From CAVTWJ01 sp963849485 (lineage in GTDB: Bacteria; Oederibacteriota; Muellerivitia; Muellerivitales; Muellerivitaceae), in contig CAWKIF010000079.1 of the NCBI GenBank assembly GCA_963849485.1, positions 1 to 64,000 of the forward strand: DNA of 64,000 nt, read 5' to 3'. Shown here piece after piece: positions 25,434 through 33,878 of this stretch. The position numbers and the translations under genes are program-made. Numbering within the stretch: position 1 is the stretch's first letter; each line of letters opens with the position of its first letter. Under the pieces are notes generated by a model, which saw only the letters and a program-made list of their open reading frames with translations, did no database searches and had not been told where the DNA came from.

Positions 25434-27362
25434 TCAATCGGAGAGGAGCTTTTCCATCCGGATCAACTCTCCCAGCGACCAAGCCTGAAAGGGGCAGCCG
25501 CCCGGTAGGTGTGGCTTTTCCCCGTCGAAGAGTTCAGGGATATGCCCCGTGCCGGACGCGCGGAGAATTTCTTGAAACGGCTCCAAAAATTTCCGGCGGG
25601 CCTCGGCCTTGGCGGAGGCGCCTCCGCCCCGCGATTTTAACCATGCCTCCACGAAGGGCCCGGCCAGCCAGGGCCAGGCGGGACCCTGGTGGTAGGCGCT
25701 GTCCCTCTCGACGACGCCCCCCGTATAGTGGGGCTGATAACCCGGTTCACCGGGCGCCAGGGTTCTCAGCCCGACGGGAGTCCAAAGCCTCTTCTCGACT
25801 TCCTCCAGGACCCTGCGGGCCTTTTCCGGTGCGACTAAAACCAGAGGGAGCCCCCCCACCGCGAAAATCTGGTTGGGGCGGAAACGGGTATCGACCGACC
25901 CGGGGTAGCGGTCCCGGTCCACCAGGTCATAGAGATGCCCCCCCTGCTCGTACCAGAATTTTTCCTGGAAAGATTTACGGCCTTTCTCGAAAATTTCTTT
26001 CCATTCGGAATCGGGATTTTTCTCCGTCGAGAGCGCGAAGGCCAAGGCGTTCAGCCAAAGAGCCTCCACTTCCACTGGTTTTCCCACCCGTGGAGTGACG
26101 GCGTTTCCATGAACCCGGGCGTCCATCCAGGTCAGGGAACTGTTCCCCTCCCCGGACCACAGGAGTCCGTCCGTATCCAAGCCGATCCCCACGCGCACCC
26201 CCGCACGGTAACCTTCCAGGATTTTCCAACCCGCCCGGTTCAGTTCTTTCGCGGTTTCCTTCCCATGGGCAAGTTCATATTCCCTCACCGCCAGGATAAA
26301 CCAAAGGGCCGAGTCCACCGAATGGTAGTCCGGCTCCTCTCCCCGGTCTGGAAAATGGTTGGGAAGCATGCCCTGGGTATCCAGCGTCCGCGACCATTCG
26401 AGGAGAATTTCCCGGCTGTCCTCCATCCTTCCCGAGGCGATCCCCAATCCCCTGAGGGCGATGAAGGTGTCCCTCCCCCAGTCCGTCAGCCAAGGGTAAC
26501 CCGCCACCAGGGTCTTGCCCTTTCCCCGCTTGACGAAATAGGCCTCGGCCGAGCGCTGAAGAGGCGAGGAAAAGGCTTTCCTTCTTTTTTCCTCGGCGCT
26601 CCTCAGGGATTCGTACAGTTCCTCCACTTGGGGAATATCTTTTTCATCGGATGGATGGATGCCGTTGGCGGAAAAAAGGATCACGGCCCGGGTCTTGGTG
26701 ATAGTCCATTGGAACAATCCCGGTGAGGCCAAATCCTCCAGGTGGTCCAAACCCCTTTCCAGTTCCTTTTCGTAAAGGAACTGGTAATACCATTCGGGTT
26801 TGTGGTGGTAATGGCCGTTATGCATTGCGGAAATGACCGGCGTGTTGGGATAGGGCTTCCATTGCACGAGCTTGTCAAATACCTGGGCGTCAAAGTTGAA
26901 GTTGGGATTCTCGTGGTGAAGGGAATGGTAATCACAACCGGCCAGGAGAGGCCTCAAGGAAAGGCGGACCGACCCCGTCTCGGAAAGCAGCTTAAAGGAA
27001 AGCACCGCCATGGGACGGCCATGCGGGACGAAAAATTCATACTCCAATTGGAGCCCGTTGGCGAGCCGATAGACCCGGCGGGGCCAAAGATCGTTCTCGA
27101 AGGAAACCAGGTTGTCGGTATTTTCGGGGACCTGAACGTTGGGATAATAGGCCTGGGGGTTGAGGAAATTGAAGTCATTGCCAGTTTCCACCCAAGCGTC
27201 GACGCCCTTCACCAGGGCCATGCGGCCCGTCGGGGGGGTGGTGGCAGTCAAGAGCAAGGCGTGGTAACGGCGGGTGCGCAATCCTAAGGCGGTGCCGGAG
27301 GCAAAACCCCCCAGCCCGTCCGCTTCCAGCCATTCCTGTTCCCGTAATGAGGTGTCGGTCAT
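25434..27362 (-). CDS. Amylo-alpha-1,6-glucosidase (glycogen debranching, GDE type)
   Basis: 642 residues. The N-terminal GDE_N beta domain starts with EWLEADGLGGFASGTALGLRTRRYHALL, a near-diagnostic motif. The C-terminal GH133-like (alpha/alpha) domain carries GYPWLTDWGRDTFIALRGL at about 290-308 and SVDSALWFILAVREYE, which contain catalytic-site residues, and ends with GTGHIPELFDGE. The enzyme hydrolyses 1,6-branches of glycogen in the cytoplasm. No other glycogen gene is in the window. ATG at 27362 has only a weak leader. Confidence 0.92.
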   Translation of the reverse strand: MTDTSLREQEWLEADGLGGFASGTALGLRTRRYHALLLTATTPPTGRMALVKGVDAWVETGNDFNFLNPQAYYPNVQVPENTDNLVSFENDLWPRRVYRLANGLQLEYEFFVPHGRPMAVLSFKLLSETGSVRLSLRPLLAGCDYHSLHHENPNFNFDAQVFDKLVQWKPYPNTPVISAMHNGHYHHKPEWYYQFLYEKELERGLDHLEDLASPGLFQWTITKTRAVILFSANGIHPSDEKDIPQVEELYESLRSAEEKRRKAFSSPLQRSAEAYFVKRGKGKTLVAGYPWLTDWGRDTFIALRGLGIASGRMEDSREILLEWSRTLDTQGMLPNHFPDRGEEPDYHSVDSALWFILAVREYELAHGKETAKELNRAGWKILEGYRAGVRVGIGLDTDGLLWSGEGNSSLTWMDARVHGNAVTPRVGKPVEVEALWLNALAFALSTEKNPDSEWKEIFEKGRKSFQEKFWYEQGGHLYDLVDRDRYPGSVDTRFRPNQIFAVGGLPLVLVAPEKARRVLEEVEKRLWTPVGLRTLAPGEPGYQPHYTGGVVERDSAYHQGPAWPWLAGPFVEAWLKSRGGGASAKAEARRKFLEPFQEILRASGTGHIPELFDGEKPHLPGGCPFQAWSLGELIRMEKLLSD

Positions 27363-27629
27363 TTTAAATCCTTGGTGTTGTTGCCCTCATCGGGGGTCGA
27401 ATTGCCCAATCCCCCTACTATTTTATGTCCAAATGGGGGAATAGCCCAACCTTATTGGGCCCGAATGAGTGAGTGGACCTATCCATGGACAAAAAGGCTG
27501 CAGGAAATAAAGTAACTGATTCGTAACCCAAAAAGGATTTCAGGTCATTGTTTATTCAAAAGAATGGTTCCTATGATAGGGACGTAAAAGTTGCATTTTT
27601 CACATCGAAAACTAATTAAGGAGACCCAA

Positions 27630-27872
27630 ATGCCGGAACCCCATATCGCCGCTAAACAACCCGCGAAAGTGGAATTGGAAGCGGGAAAGACTTACGCCTG
27701 GTGTGCCTGCGGCTACTCAAACAATCAGCCTTTCTGTGACGGCTCCCACAAGGCCCACGAGGGATTCGCACCCATGGTTTTCAAGGCCGAGGAAGCCAAA
27801 ACGACATTTTTGTGCCAATGCAAACATTCGAACAATAAGCCCTATTGCGATGGGACACACAAGAGTTTGTAA
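27630..27872 (+). CDS. Tandem CDGSH iron-sulfur protein
   Basis: 80 residues from ATG 27630 (AAGGAGACCCAA leader). Two CDGSH motifs: ligands C25, C27, C36, H40 (FCDGSH) and C62, C64, C73, H77 (YCDGTH). Each binds a [2Fe-2S] cluster with three Cys and one His. Proteins of this miner-type tandem form serve in redox or iron-sulfur homeostasis. Monocistronic; the gap 27363-27629 upstream holds no other gene. Confidence 0.93.
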   Translation: MPEPHIAAKQPAKVELEAGKTYAWCACGYSNNQPFCDGSHKAHEGFAPMVFKAEEAKTTFLCQCKHSNNKPYCDGTHKSL

Positions 27873-27885
27873 CCCCGATATGCAC

Positions 27886-27917
27886 AAACAGGCGGGTCCC
27901 AAAGGGTCCGCCTGTTT
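27886..27917. terminator. Hairpin shared by the CDGSH gene and glnE
   Basis: AAACAGGCGG.TCCC / GGGTCCGCCTGTTT with AAA loop and one mismatch. It follows the CDGSH stop and touches the glnE stop on the opposite strand, so it can end both convergent transcripts. Confidence 0.8.
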
Positions 27918-30900
27918 TACTTTTTCTCCAGTTGAAGCCATTCCGGAAGGCGATTAAAGATCGCCCGCACCCTCTTTTGGGTTTCCTCCACCCGTTCCAG
28001 CATTTTCTCCGCGGCTTCCTTTTCTTTTCCCAAGCCCGCCCGCCAGGCCAGCCGTTTCAACCTTTCCAAATCCGTTGGGAGTTCGTCATCCCCAGTTTCC
28101 CGCACCATGCGATGACGGGCCTCCAACAACCGGTAAAAGCGGTAGGCTCCCAGTAATTCATCCAAGATTTCTGGGGGAACGATTCCCTCCTCTTTAAAAA
28201 TCCCCAGGGCCGTGGGGACATGGGGTACCCGCAGGATGTTCTTATCTTTTCCGAAAGCCACCTGGAGAAACTGGACGAAAAACTCGATGTCCACGATGCC
28301 GCCCGGAGATACCTTGAGCTCAAGTCCTTGGGCCATCTTGGCCTTTTCCTCCATCTGCTGTCGGATATCCAAAATCTCATCGTATTCCTGCCGCGTCAGG
28401 CCCCGGCCGTAAACGAATTCATCGATCATTTCCTTCACCTCGGTGGCGGTCTGCCGGTCCCCGGCCAAATAGACCGCCCGGGTATAGGCCAGCCTTTCCG
28501 CGCTTTGGGCGAAGGTCTGGAAATATTGACGGTAGGCCGCTACCGAATGGATCATCTGGGCTTCCCGGCCCATGGGCCGAAGCCTGGCGTCCACCTTGTA
28601 AGCCTTTCCATGGTTCGTGGAGGAGGCCATGACTTGTGTGAAAGTTTCGGATAGTTTGAGGTAGGTCTCGAACCCGACTTCCTTCGCTTCCTTATCCCCA
28701 TAGATGAAAAGAAGGTCCAGGTCCGATCCGTAGTTCATTTCCCGGCCGCCTAGTTTCCCCATGCCGAAAAGGCAGAAACCCTTAGGGGTGGAGGGAGAGT
28801 TGTCCACGCAGGGGATATCCATGCGCTCCGTCGCGATCCCGAGCCCCGAGCGCGAAAGGGCCGTGGCCAGGCGGGAAAGCTCGGCGAAACAATCGAACAG
28901 TTCCCGGCGGCCCATCAGGTCCTGTAGGCCCACCCGCAAGACCTCGCCGTCTTTTACTTCCCGTAAAAGATTAAGCCGGTCTTCCCTGTCCGGCGTCTGA
29001 CTGATCCGATCCTCCAGGACGTCGAGAAAATCCTGCACCGATTGGGGCGTTCGCTCGCCCAGGGCCCGGATCACGATGTCGAAATTCCCGGGGTGAGTCA
29101 CCAGGATTTCGGAAAGAAAAAGGCTATTGGAAAAAAGCTCCAGCATCCATTTCAGCAGGGTGGGGTTTTCGCCCAGGTAACGCAGGTAGACATCAGGCAA
29201 AGAACTGGCCCGGAGGAAACTTTCCATCTGGTTCAAGGCCCGGTCCGCGTAGGGCACCTTGGCCAGGGACTTCAACAGGTCCGGCCCCACCTGGTTCCAA
29301 AGGGTTTCACCCTTGGCCCCCGCCGAGCGCCTCAGGCGCCCGACTAGGGCGGTGAGATTGGATGCGGCCTGGACTGGGTCGAGGAATACCCCCCCTTGGA
29401 GCGTCTCCGCCAAACTCTCCTGGTCGTTTTCCAGGGCCCCTTCCACAATTTTCGAGACGACGTCCCGACGGGGCCGGATCTTGAAAATCTCCTGATAGAG
29501 CCCATGCACCTTGAGGGTGACTTCCCGGTAGGCAGTATGGAAACTTCTGACCGCGCTGGTTCCCTTCTCGTTCTCGAAACCAAGTGAGCGGGCCAATCTT
29601 TCAAGGTCCGCCTGCTTGGAGGGAAGCGTATGGGTCTGTAGCCCCTCGACCATCTGCAGACGGTGTTCTAACTGACGTAGGAAACAGTAGGATTCCTCTA
29701 AGGTCTTGGCGTCTGGCTTCAGCAGGAACCCGCCGGAGGCCAAGGCCTCCAAACCCTGCAGGCTGTTGGCATTGCGCACCTCGGGATGCACCCCGCCGTG
29801 GACCAACTGGAGGAACTGGATCATGAACTCGATCTCGCGAATACCTCCCAGCCCTAGCTTCACATGGGTCTTTTCCCGTCCTTTGGATTCCATCTTTTGT
29901 TTGATGAGCCCCATGATCTCGCGAATTTCCTTCAGGTAAACCGAATCAAGATTCTTTCGGAAGATGACGGGCTCCACGCCCTTCAGGAATTTTTCCCCTA
30001 ATCCCAAGTCCCCGGCGCAGGGTCGGGCTTTCAAGAGGGCCTGCAGTTCCCAAGGCTGGCCCCGGCTCTCGTAATGTTCCAGGTATGCGTCCAGGGACTT
30101 GGCCATGTCCCCCAGCCCCTCGGGCCGAAGGCGCATATCCACCTTATATAGAAGCCCCAAGGGCGACTGGGACGGCAAAGCGGCGATGACCCATTCCGCC
30201 AGATCGTTGAAATAGCGCCGGGCCTCGGCCCCCGTGCCCTCATAGACGAAAAGCAGGTCCACGTCGGAGTAAAAATTTAATTCCCTTCCCCCCAGCTTGC
30301 CCATGCCCATGACCGTGAATGACCCCGGGGGTGGAGAAGGGTAACGGGGACCCAAGGCTTCCTTCCCCAGATCCAAGGCTTTCTGGAGGATCAGGTCGGC
30401 TGTATCGGAAAGCTCCCGGGTCAAATCCTTCACGTTCGACAGGCCCAGGATGTCCCGGGCCCCCAGGCGCAGCATGCGCCGCCTTTTCACCCGGCGCAGG
30501 GCGTTCAGCTTGCCTTCCAGGTCCGTGGCCGATTCCATCTCCAAGCGGAAGATGTCGCCCAACTTATCCCGGTTGAACTTGGAATAAAGGCCCTCGTCGA
30601 TGAAGAGCCAATAAAAAAGGCCGGGTTCATGGCACAGGATGGAAGCCAGGTAGGGGCTTAAGCCTAGGACCCGTGCCAGGGCCTGCCGGGCGGGGGGTGT
30701 TCGAAAAAGATATTCGTATAACTGGGTCCGGTGAAAAGCTTTTTCGGCGAAGGTGGAAAACTGGGAGAGAGCCAGGCCGGGATCGGGGGATTTCGCGAAT
30801 TCCCGGATCATCAAGGGCAGGAGAGGTTCCCAGGCCTCCCGATCAAAAGGGGGCTGGGCCAGGCCGGCCAGTTCTTTCCAGGCCTTCGAAAGGTTTTTAA

Positions 30901-30982
30901 AACCGAAATGCTTGAGAGTTTGCAGACCGTCCTTGGAAGGCGTCTCGGGACTGAGGTAAAAGGCGAGGGAAGCCGGTTCCAT
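27917..30982 (-). CDS. glnE: Glutamine synthetase adenylyltransferase/deadenylase
   Basis: 1021 residues, slightly longer than typical. Two nucleotidyltransferase domains: the N-terminal deadenylase with GMGKLGGRELNFYSDVDLLF (about 227-246) and the C-terminal adenylyltransferase with GMGKLGGREMNYGSDLDLLF (about 735-754); both keep the G-G-x(9)-D-x-D metal site. It attaches or removes AMP from glutamine synthetase according to glutamine and PII signals. It lies 6 bases downstream of a PII gene, so the two are co-expressed. Confidence 0.95.
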   Translation of the reverse strand: MEPASLAFYLSPETPSKDGLQTLKHFGFKNLSKAWKELAGLAQPPFDREAWEPLLPLMIREFAKSPDPGLALSQFSTFAEKAFHRTQLYEYLFRTPPARQALARVLGLSPYLASILCHEPGLFYWLFIDEGLYSKFNRDKLGDIFRLEMESATDLEGKLNALRRVKRRRMLRLGARDILGLSNVKDLTRELSDTADLILQKALDLGKEALGPRYPSPPPGSFTVMGMGKLGGRELNFYSDVDLLFVYEGTGAEARRYFNDLAEWVIAALPSQSPLGLLYKVDMRLRPEGLGDMAKSLDAYLEHYESRGQPWELQALLKARPCAGDLGLGEKFLKGVEPVIFRKNLDSVYLKEIREIMGLIKQKMESKGREKTHVKLGLGGIREIEFMIQFLQLVHGGVHPEVRNANSLQGLEALASGGFLLKPDAKTLEESYCFLRQLEHRLQMVEGLQTHTLPSKQADLERLARSLGFENEKGTSAVRSFHTAYREVTLKVHGLYQEIFKIRPRRDVVSKIVEGALENDQESLAETLQGGVFLDPVQAASNLTALVGRLRRSAGAKGETLWNQVGPDLLKSLAKVPYADRALNQMESFLRASSLPDVYLRYLGENPTLLKWMLELFSNSLFLSEILVTHPGNFDIVIRALGERTPQSVQDFLDVLEDRISQTPDREDRLNLLREVKDGEVLRVGLQDLMGRRELFDCFAELSRLATALSRSGLGIATERMDIPCVDNSPSTPKGFCLFGMGKLGGREMNYGSDLDLLFIYGDKEAKEVGFETYLKLSETFTQVMASSTNHGKAYKVDARLRPMGREAQMIHSVAAYRQYFQTFAQSAERLAYTRAVYLAGDRQTATEVKEMIDEFVYGRGLTRQEYDEILDIRQQMEEKAKMAQGLELKVSPGGIVDIEFFVQFLQVAFGKDKNILRVPHVPTALGIFKEEGIVPPEILDELLGAYRFYRLLEARHRMVRETGDDELPTDLERLKRLAWRAGLGKEKEAAEKMLERVEETQKRVRAIFNRLPEWLQLEKK

Positions 30983-30988
30983 GAAGGC

Positions 30989-31330
30989 CTATTTCAAGGC
31001 CTGATCGCCCTTCTCGTTGGTCCGGATGCGCAAGGCGTCTATGATTTGCGAAACGAACACCTTGCCGTCCCCGATCTTGCCGGTCTTGGCCGAGCGGGAA
31101 ATGGCCTCCAGAATGGCGTCCTTCTTGTCGTCCGGGCAGACAATTTCCAGTTTCAGCTTAGGCAGGAACTCGATGGGCACCGAGCCCCCCTCGAATATCT
31201 CCTCATGGCCCTTCTGCTTGCCGAACCCCCGCACTTCCAAAACCGTCATTCCGGTCACCCCGGCTTTAACCAGGGCTTCCTTTACCGTGTCCAGCTTGTG
31301 GGGCTTGATGATGGCTTCGATCTTGAGCAT
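30989..31330 (-). CDS. glnB: PII-family nitrogen regulator with altered T-loop
   Basis: 113 residues. MLKIEAIIKPHKLDTVKEAL and EVRGFGKQKGHEE are standard PII text and allow direct numbering. The T-loop reads F46-EGGS-V51-PIEF, so the uridylylated Tyr 51 (and Tyr 46) are missing. The C-terminal KIGDGKVFVSQIIDALRIRTNEKG carries the nucleotide-binding B and C loops. PII trimers sense ATP/ADP and 2-oxoglutarate and control GlnE, AmtB and others. No amtB is next to it. ATG 31330 follows GGGGAACTCTT. Confidence 0.93.
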   Translation of the reverse strand: MLKIEAIIKPHKLDTVKEALVKAGVTGMTVLEVRGFGKQKGHEEIFEGGSVPIEFLPKLKLEIVCPDDKKDAILEAISRSAKTGKIGDGKVFVSQIIDALRIRTNEKGDQALK

Positions 31331-31414
31331 AAGAGTTCCCCTTTTTAAACTACTTTGAAGGACTATTATCCGCCTGATGGCGTTAACAAATGAAGCTTTA
31401 ACCTAAACCTTAAT

Positions 31415-32926
31415 CTATTCCACGGCCTTGCCCAGGAAGGGCACGTTGGGTACAGGCAGGTTCTGGAAGGCCCGGGGTAGGGCGGGTTCCACGAAGGTGT
31501 GGAGTATTTCCTGGTGAAAGATCCCCAACAATAGGACGCCCGAGGCCAGGACCATGATGGGAAAAAGGGTTGAGAAGGAAGGGGGTGCCAGATCTGGTAC
31601 TGGCGGCCGGTGCTCACATAGGTAAAAGGTAAATTTTCCTAGGTAATAGAGGTTGAAGAGGGTCGTCACCCCCAAGATGACCAGGAGAACCCAATCGTGT
31701 TTTTCCAAGGCGCCCTGGACCAGGTAAAACTTCGCGAAAAATCCGCCGGTCGGGGGGATCCCTACGGCCGTGGCCAGGAAAACCATCAGGGCGGTGAAGG
31801 TCCAAAATCGGTGCCGGGCCATGCCGATCAAGCGCAAGAGGGGATGAGGCCCCGCCCCCTGGCGCAAACCTTCCGAAACGAAGAAAAGCCCGGCCACGCC
31901 GAGGGTCTGGCTCAACACTTCCAGCAGGCTGCCCGCCAAACCGCTTTTATTCCCCAAGAGAAAACCAGCCAGGATGTAACCGCCTTGAGCCACAGCCAGG
32001 TAAGCCATGGCTTGTTGGAAATCCCTTTGGCGGGCCGCTAAAAAAAATTGGGCGAGGGACAGGAACACGAGCGCATACAGGAAGGCCGTCACCCAGAGTG
32101 GCAACACCAGCCCCGGCACGTTCAAGGTGAAGAAACAAAGCACGAACAAAAGATATCCCGTAGCCCGGGCCCCCGTGGAAACCAGGAAACCGGTGACAAA
32201 GGAAGGGGTATGGTTTAGGAGACGGCTAAAAAGATAGGGCGTGGGAAAAAGGGCGGGCAGGACCCCCACCATCAACACGAAAAAGCCAGCGGAAAGGGCC
32301 ACCTCGGGGGTTTTGGAGGTAAACAATTGGGCTAGAAGGTCATCCAATTGGACCGTACCGGCGGAAGCGGCGAGGAAAACAACGCCTAAAAGAAAAAAGG
32401 TCACGGCGGCGCTGCCCCAAAGTAAAACCCGATAGGCGTCCAAGGCCCCTTTGGGATTGATCAAGAGGAGGATGCCCGCCCCAAATACCACCAGAGACTC
32501 CAAAAGCAGGTACAGGGAAAAGGCGTCCCTAAGTAACAAAAGCTCCAGCACTGTTCCCGTGACAAAAAGAAAGAGGGAGAGAAGCCACCTTTCCCTCAAG
32601 GCCCCTCCCGGTCCTGGAAAGCGAAGCCGTCTTGCGTAAAACCAAGCCAATAGGGCCACTCCCAGGATGAACCCGCCCAATAGGGCGTTGAGTGGGGTTT
32701 CCCTCAGCTCGATGCCCCAGGGGGGCGCCCAACCCGCCAACTCGTAATTCCAAAAACCCTTCGCCAAAACCACTGGAAGGGTCTGAACCAAAACCCACAT
32801 GTCCAATATCAATGACGTCATATATAGAAGGGAACATAAACGTCTGGAAAGAAGGGCTCCTCCCAGGCAAAGGAGGGCCCCGGCCCAGGGCACCAATAGG
32901 AGCAAGATCAGCATATGGGCGCTCAT
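31415..32926 (-). CDS. NuoN/MrpD-like proton-antiporter subunit homologue
   Basis: 503 residues, about 14 membrane helices; family of complex I NuoL/M/N and Mrp antiporter subunits. The TM5 glutamate is kept (YLLLESLVV, E143). The segment aligned with the TM7 region (GFGxKxxxxPFHxWxPD in NuoN) reads VGVLPALFPTPYLF (residues 220-233), so the conserved lysine is replaced by Leu 223 and the PFHxW signature is lost; the later SK motif is GARATGY. GGFFAKFYLVQGAL near the C-terminus is family-like. Last of three overlapping genes (ATGA with the upstream gene). Proton-pumping ability is doubtful. Confidence 0.8.
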   Translation of the reverse strand: MSAHMLILLLLVPWAGALLCLGGALLSRRLCSLLYMTSLILDMWVLVQTLPVVLAKGFWNYELAGWAPPWGIELRETPLNALLGGFILGVALLAWFYARRLRFPGPGGALRERWLLSLFLFVTGTVLELLLLRDAFSLYLLLESLVVFGAGILLLINPKGALDAYRVLLWGSAAVTFFLLGVVFLAASAGTVQLDDLLAQLFTSKTPEVALSAGFFVLMVGVLPALFPTPYLFSRLLNHTPSFVTGFLVSTGARATGYLLFVLCFFTLNVPGLVLPLWVTAFLYALVFLSLAQFFLAARQRDFQQAMAYLAVAQGGYILAGFLLGNKSGLAGSLLEVLSQTLGVAGLFFVSEGLRQGAGPHPLLRLIGMARHRFWTFTALMVFLATAVGIPPTGGFFAKFYLVQGALEKHDWVLLVILGVTTLFNLYYLGKFTFYLCEHRPPVPDLAPPSFSTLFPIMVLASGVLLLGIFHQEILHTFVEPALPRAFQNLPVPNVPFLGKAVE

Positions 32927-33258
32927 GGTTTCAACTTTCGGTCGATTTCATCCTCAACCCAAGTCCCATATTGGCGTTTCAAAAAGGAAGCCAGCCCCAG
33001 CAGGAGGGAGCCTACCAATAAAGCCGTCAGGATGGCCCCCACACCCAAGCCCAAAGCCAGGGGATTAGGAGCGCTGGAACCGGGAGCGGGATTTTCAAAG
33101 GCGAGTTGGCATAGGAAGATACCGGTTGAAAACTGGAGCAGAAACCAGGCCCCCGCCTTGTGGTCCAGCCGGTTGAAATAAAACAAACCCCAAAAACCAA
33201 TGGCCGCCAAAAGCAGTGGGAGGAAGTAGTGGAAAACGAGCGCCGGATGTGGGGTCAC
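32923..33258 (-). CDS. NuoK/MrpC-like small membrane subunit
   Basis: 111 residues with three membrane helices. The GTG start at 33258 overlaps the upstream stop (GTGA). Family marks are LLLAAIGFWGLFYFNRLD at the N-terminus and NPLALGLGVGAILTALLVGSL followed by FLKRQYGT, which matches the NPL...TAIVIGAAVTAL pattern and Arg-Tyr-Gly end of MrpC/MbhG/NuoK proteins. An inner-membrane partner of the NuoN-like and MbhE-like proteins encoded on either side is inferred. Confidence 0.75.
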   Translation of the reverse strand: MTPHPALVFHYFLPLLLAAIGFWGLFYFNRLDHKAGAWFLLQFSTGIFLCQLAFENPAPGSSAPNPLALGLGVGAILTALLVGSLLLGLASFLKRQYGTWVEDEIDRKLKP

Positions 33259-33758
33259 GTCTTGCCCTTGGCACGAATGATCAGGAAAGGCAAAAAGGCG
33301 ATGATGGCTAGCCCCAGCACCCAGGCCGCGCCCAGCACCCTGGCCTTATCAGGCGTTGTGAAAAGCGCCCAACATTCATAATCGAGGAACCGGCAACCTT
33401 TCAAAATACTTAAATAACCAATGATCAAAAGACCCAAACTACCCACCGCGCATAAAAGAAGGCCCATCCCCTGGAGCCTTGAGAGCTGGACGTTCATAGC
33501 CTGGGCGCTGCCCCACCTCAAAAGCCACGCGCCCATGGCCAAAAGCGAGAAAAGAAGCAGGTCGAAGGAACGGTAATCGCCCAGGACCGCGGCGAGGGGA
33601 AGGGCCCACCCCGTTTCCACGGCGGATTGGGCCTCGTACCGGGCGCTCACGTGAACCGAGAGGGGAGCTGTGATATCGCCTGGAGCCGGCATGAGAGAAA
33701 GGGCCCCGGCGAAGGCCAGGATGAAAAAGAGGGTCAATACCCAGGAAGCCGCTTTCAA
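33255..33758 (-). CDS. MbhE-like protein (equivalent to MrpA C-terminal domain)
   Basis: 167 residues from TTG 33758, just after GGGAGGAAA; an upstream TTG at 33770 lies in that ribosome site. Four or five membrane helices. The central part SARYEAQSAVETGWALPLAAVLGDYRSFD reproduces the Mrp/Mbh pattern 'Y-x6-TG-x3-x-V-T-A-V-L-x-D-(F/Y)-R-x-(F/Y/L)-D' found in MbhE and at the end of MrpA. The proteins normally found with it (MrpA body, B, E, F, G or a hydrogenase) are absent here. First gene of the three-gene unit. Confidence 0.72.
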   Translation of the reverse strand: MKAASWVLTLFFILAFAGALSLMPAPGDITAPLSVHVSARYEAQSAVETGWALPLAAVLGDYRSFDLLLFSLLAMGAWLLRWGSAQAMNVQLSRLQGMGLLLCAVGSLGLLIIGYLSILKGCRFLDYECWALFTTPDKARVLGAAWVLGLAIIAFLPFLIIRAKGKT

Positions 33759-33878
33759 ATTTCCTCCCAAAAAAATAACTTCGAGGCCTATCCTAGGGCC
33801 CCCGCCTTAAAGCCGTCAATGTCGGCGGGCCCTCATCCGAGGTATCATAGCCGTCAATTCCTTCGCCGGGAGCGCGGT

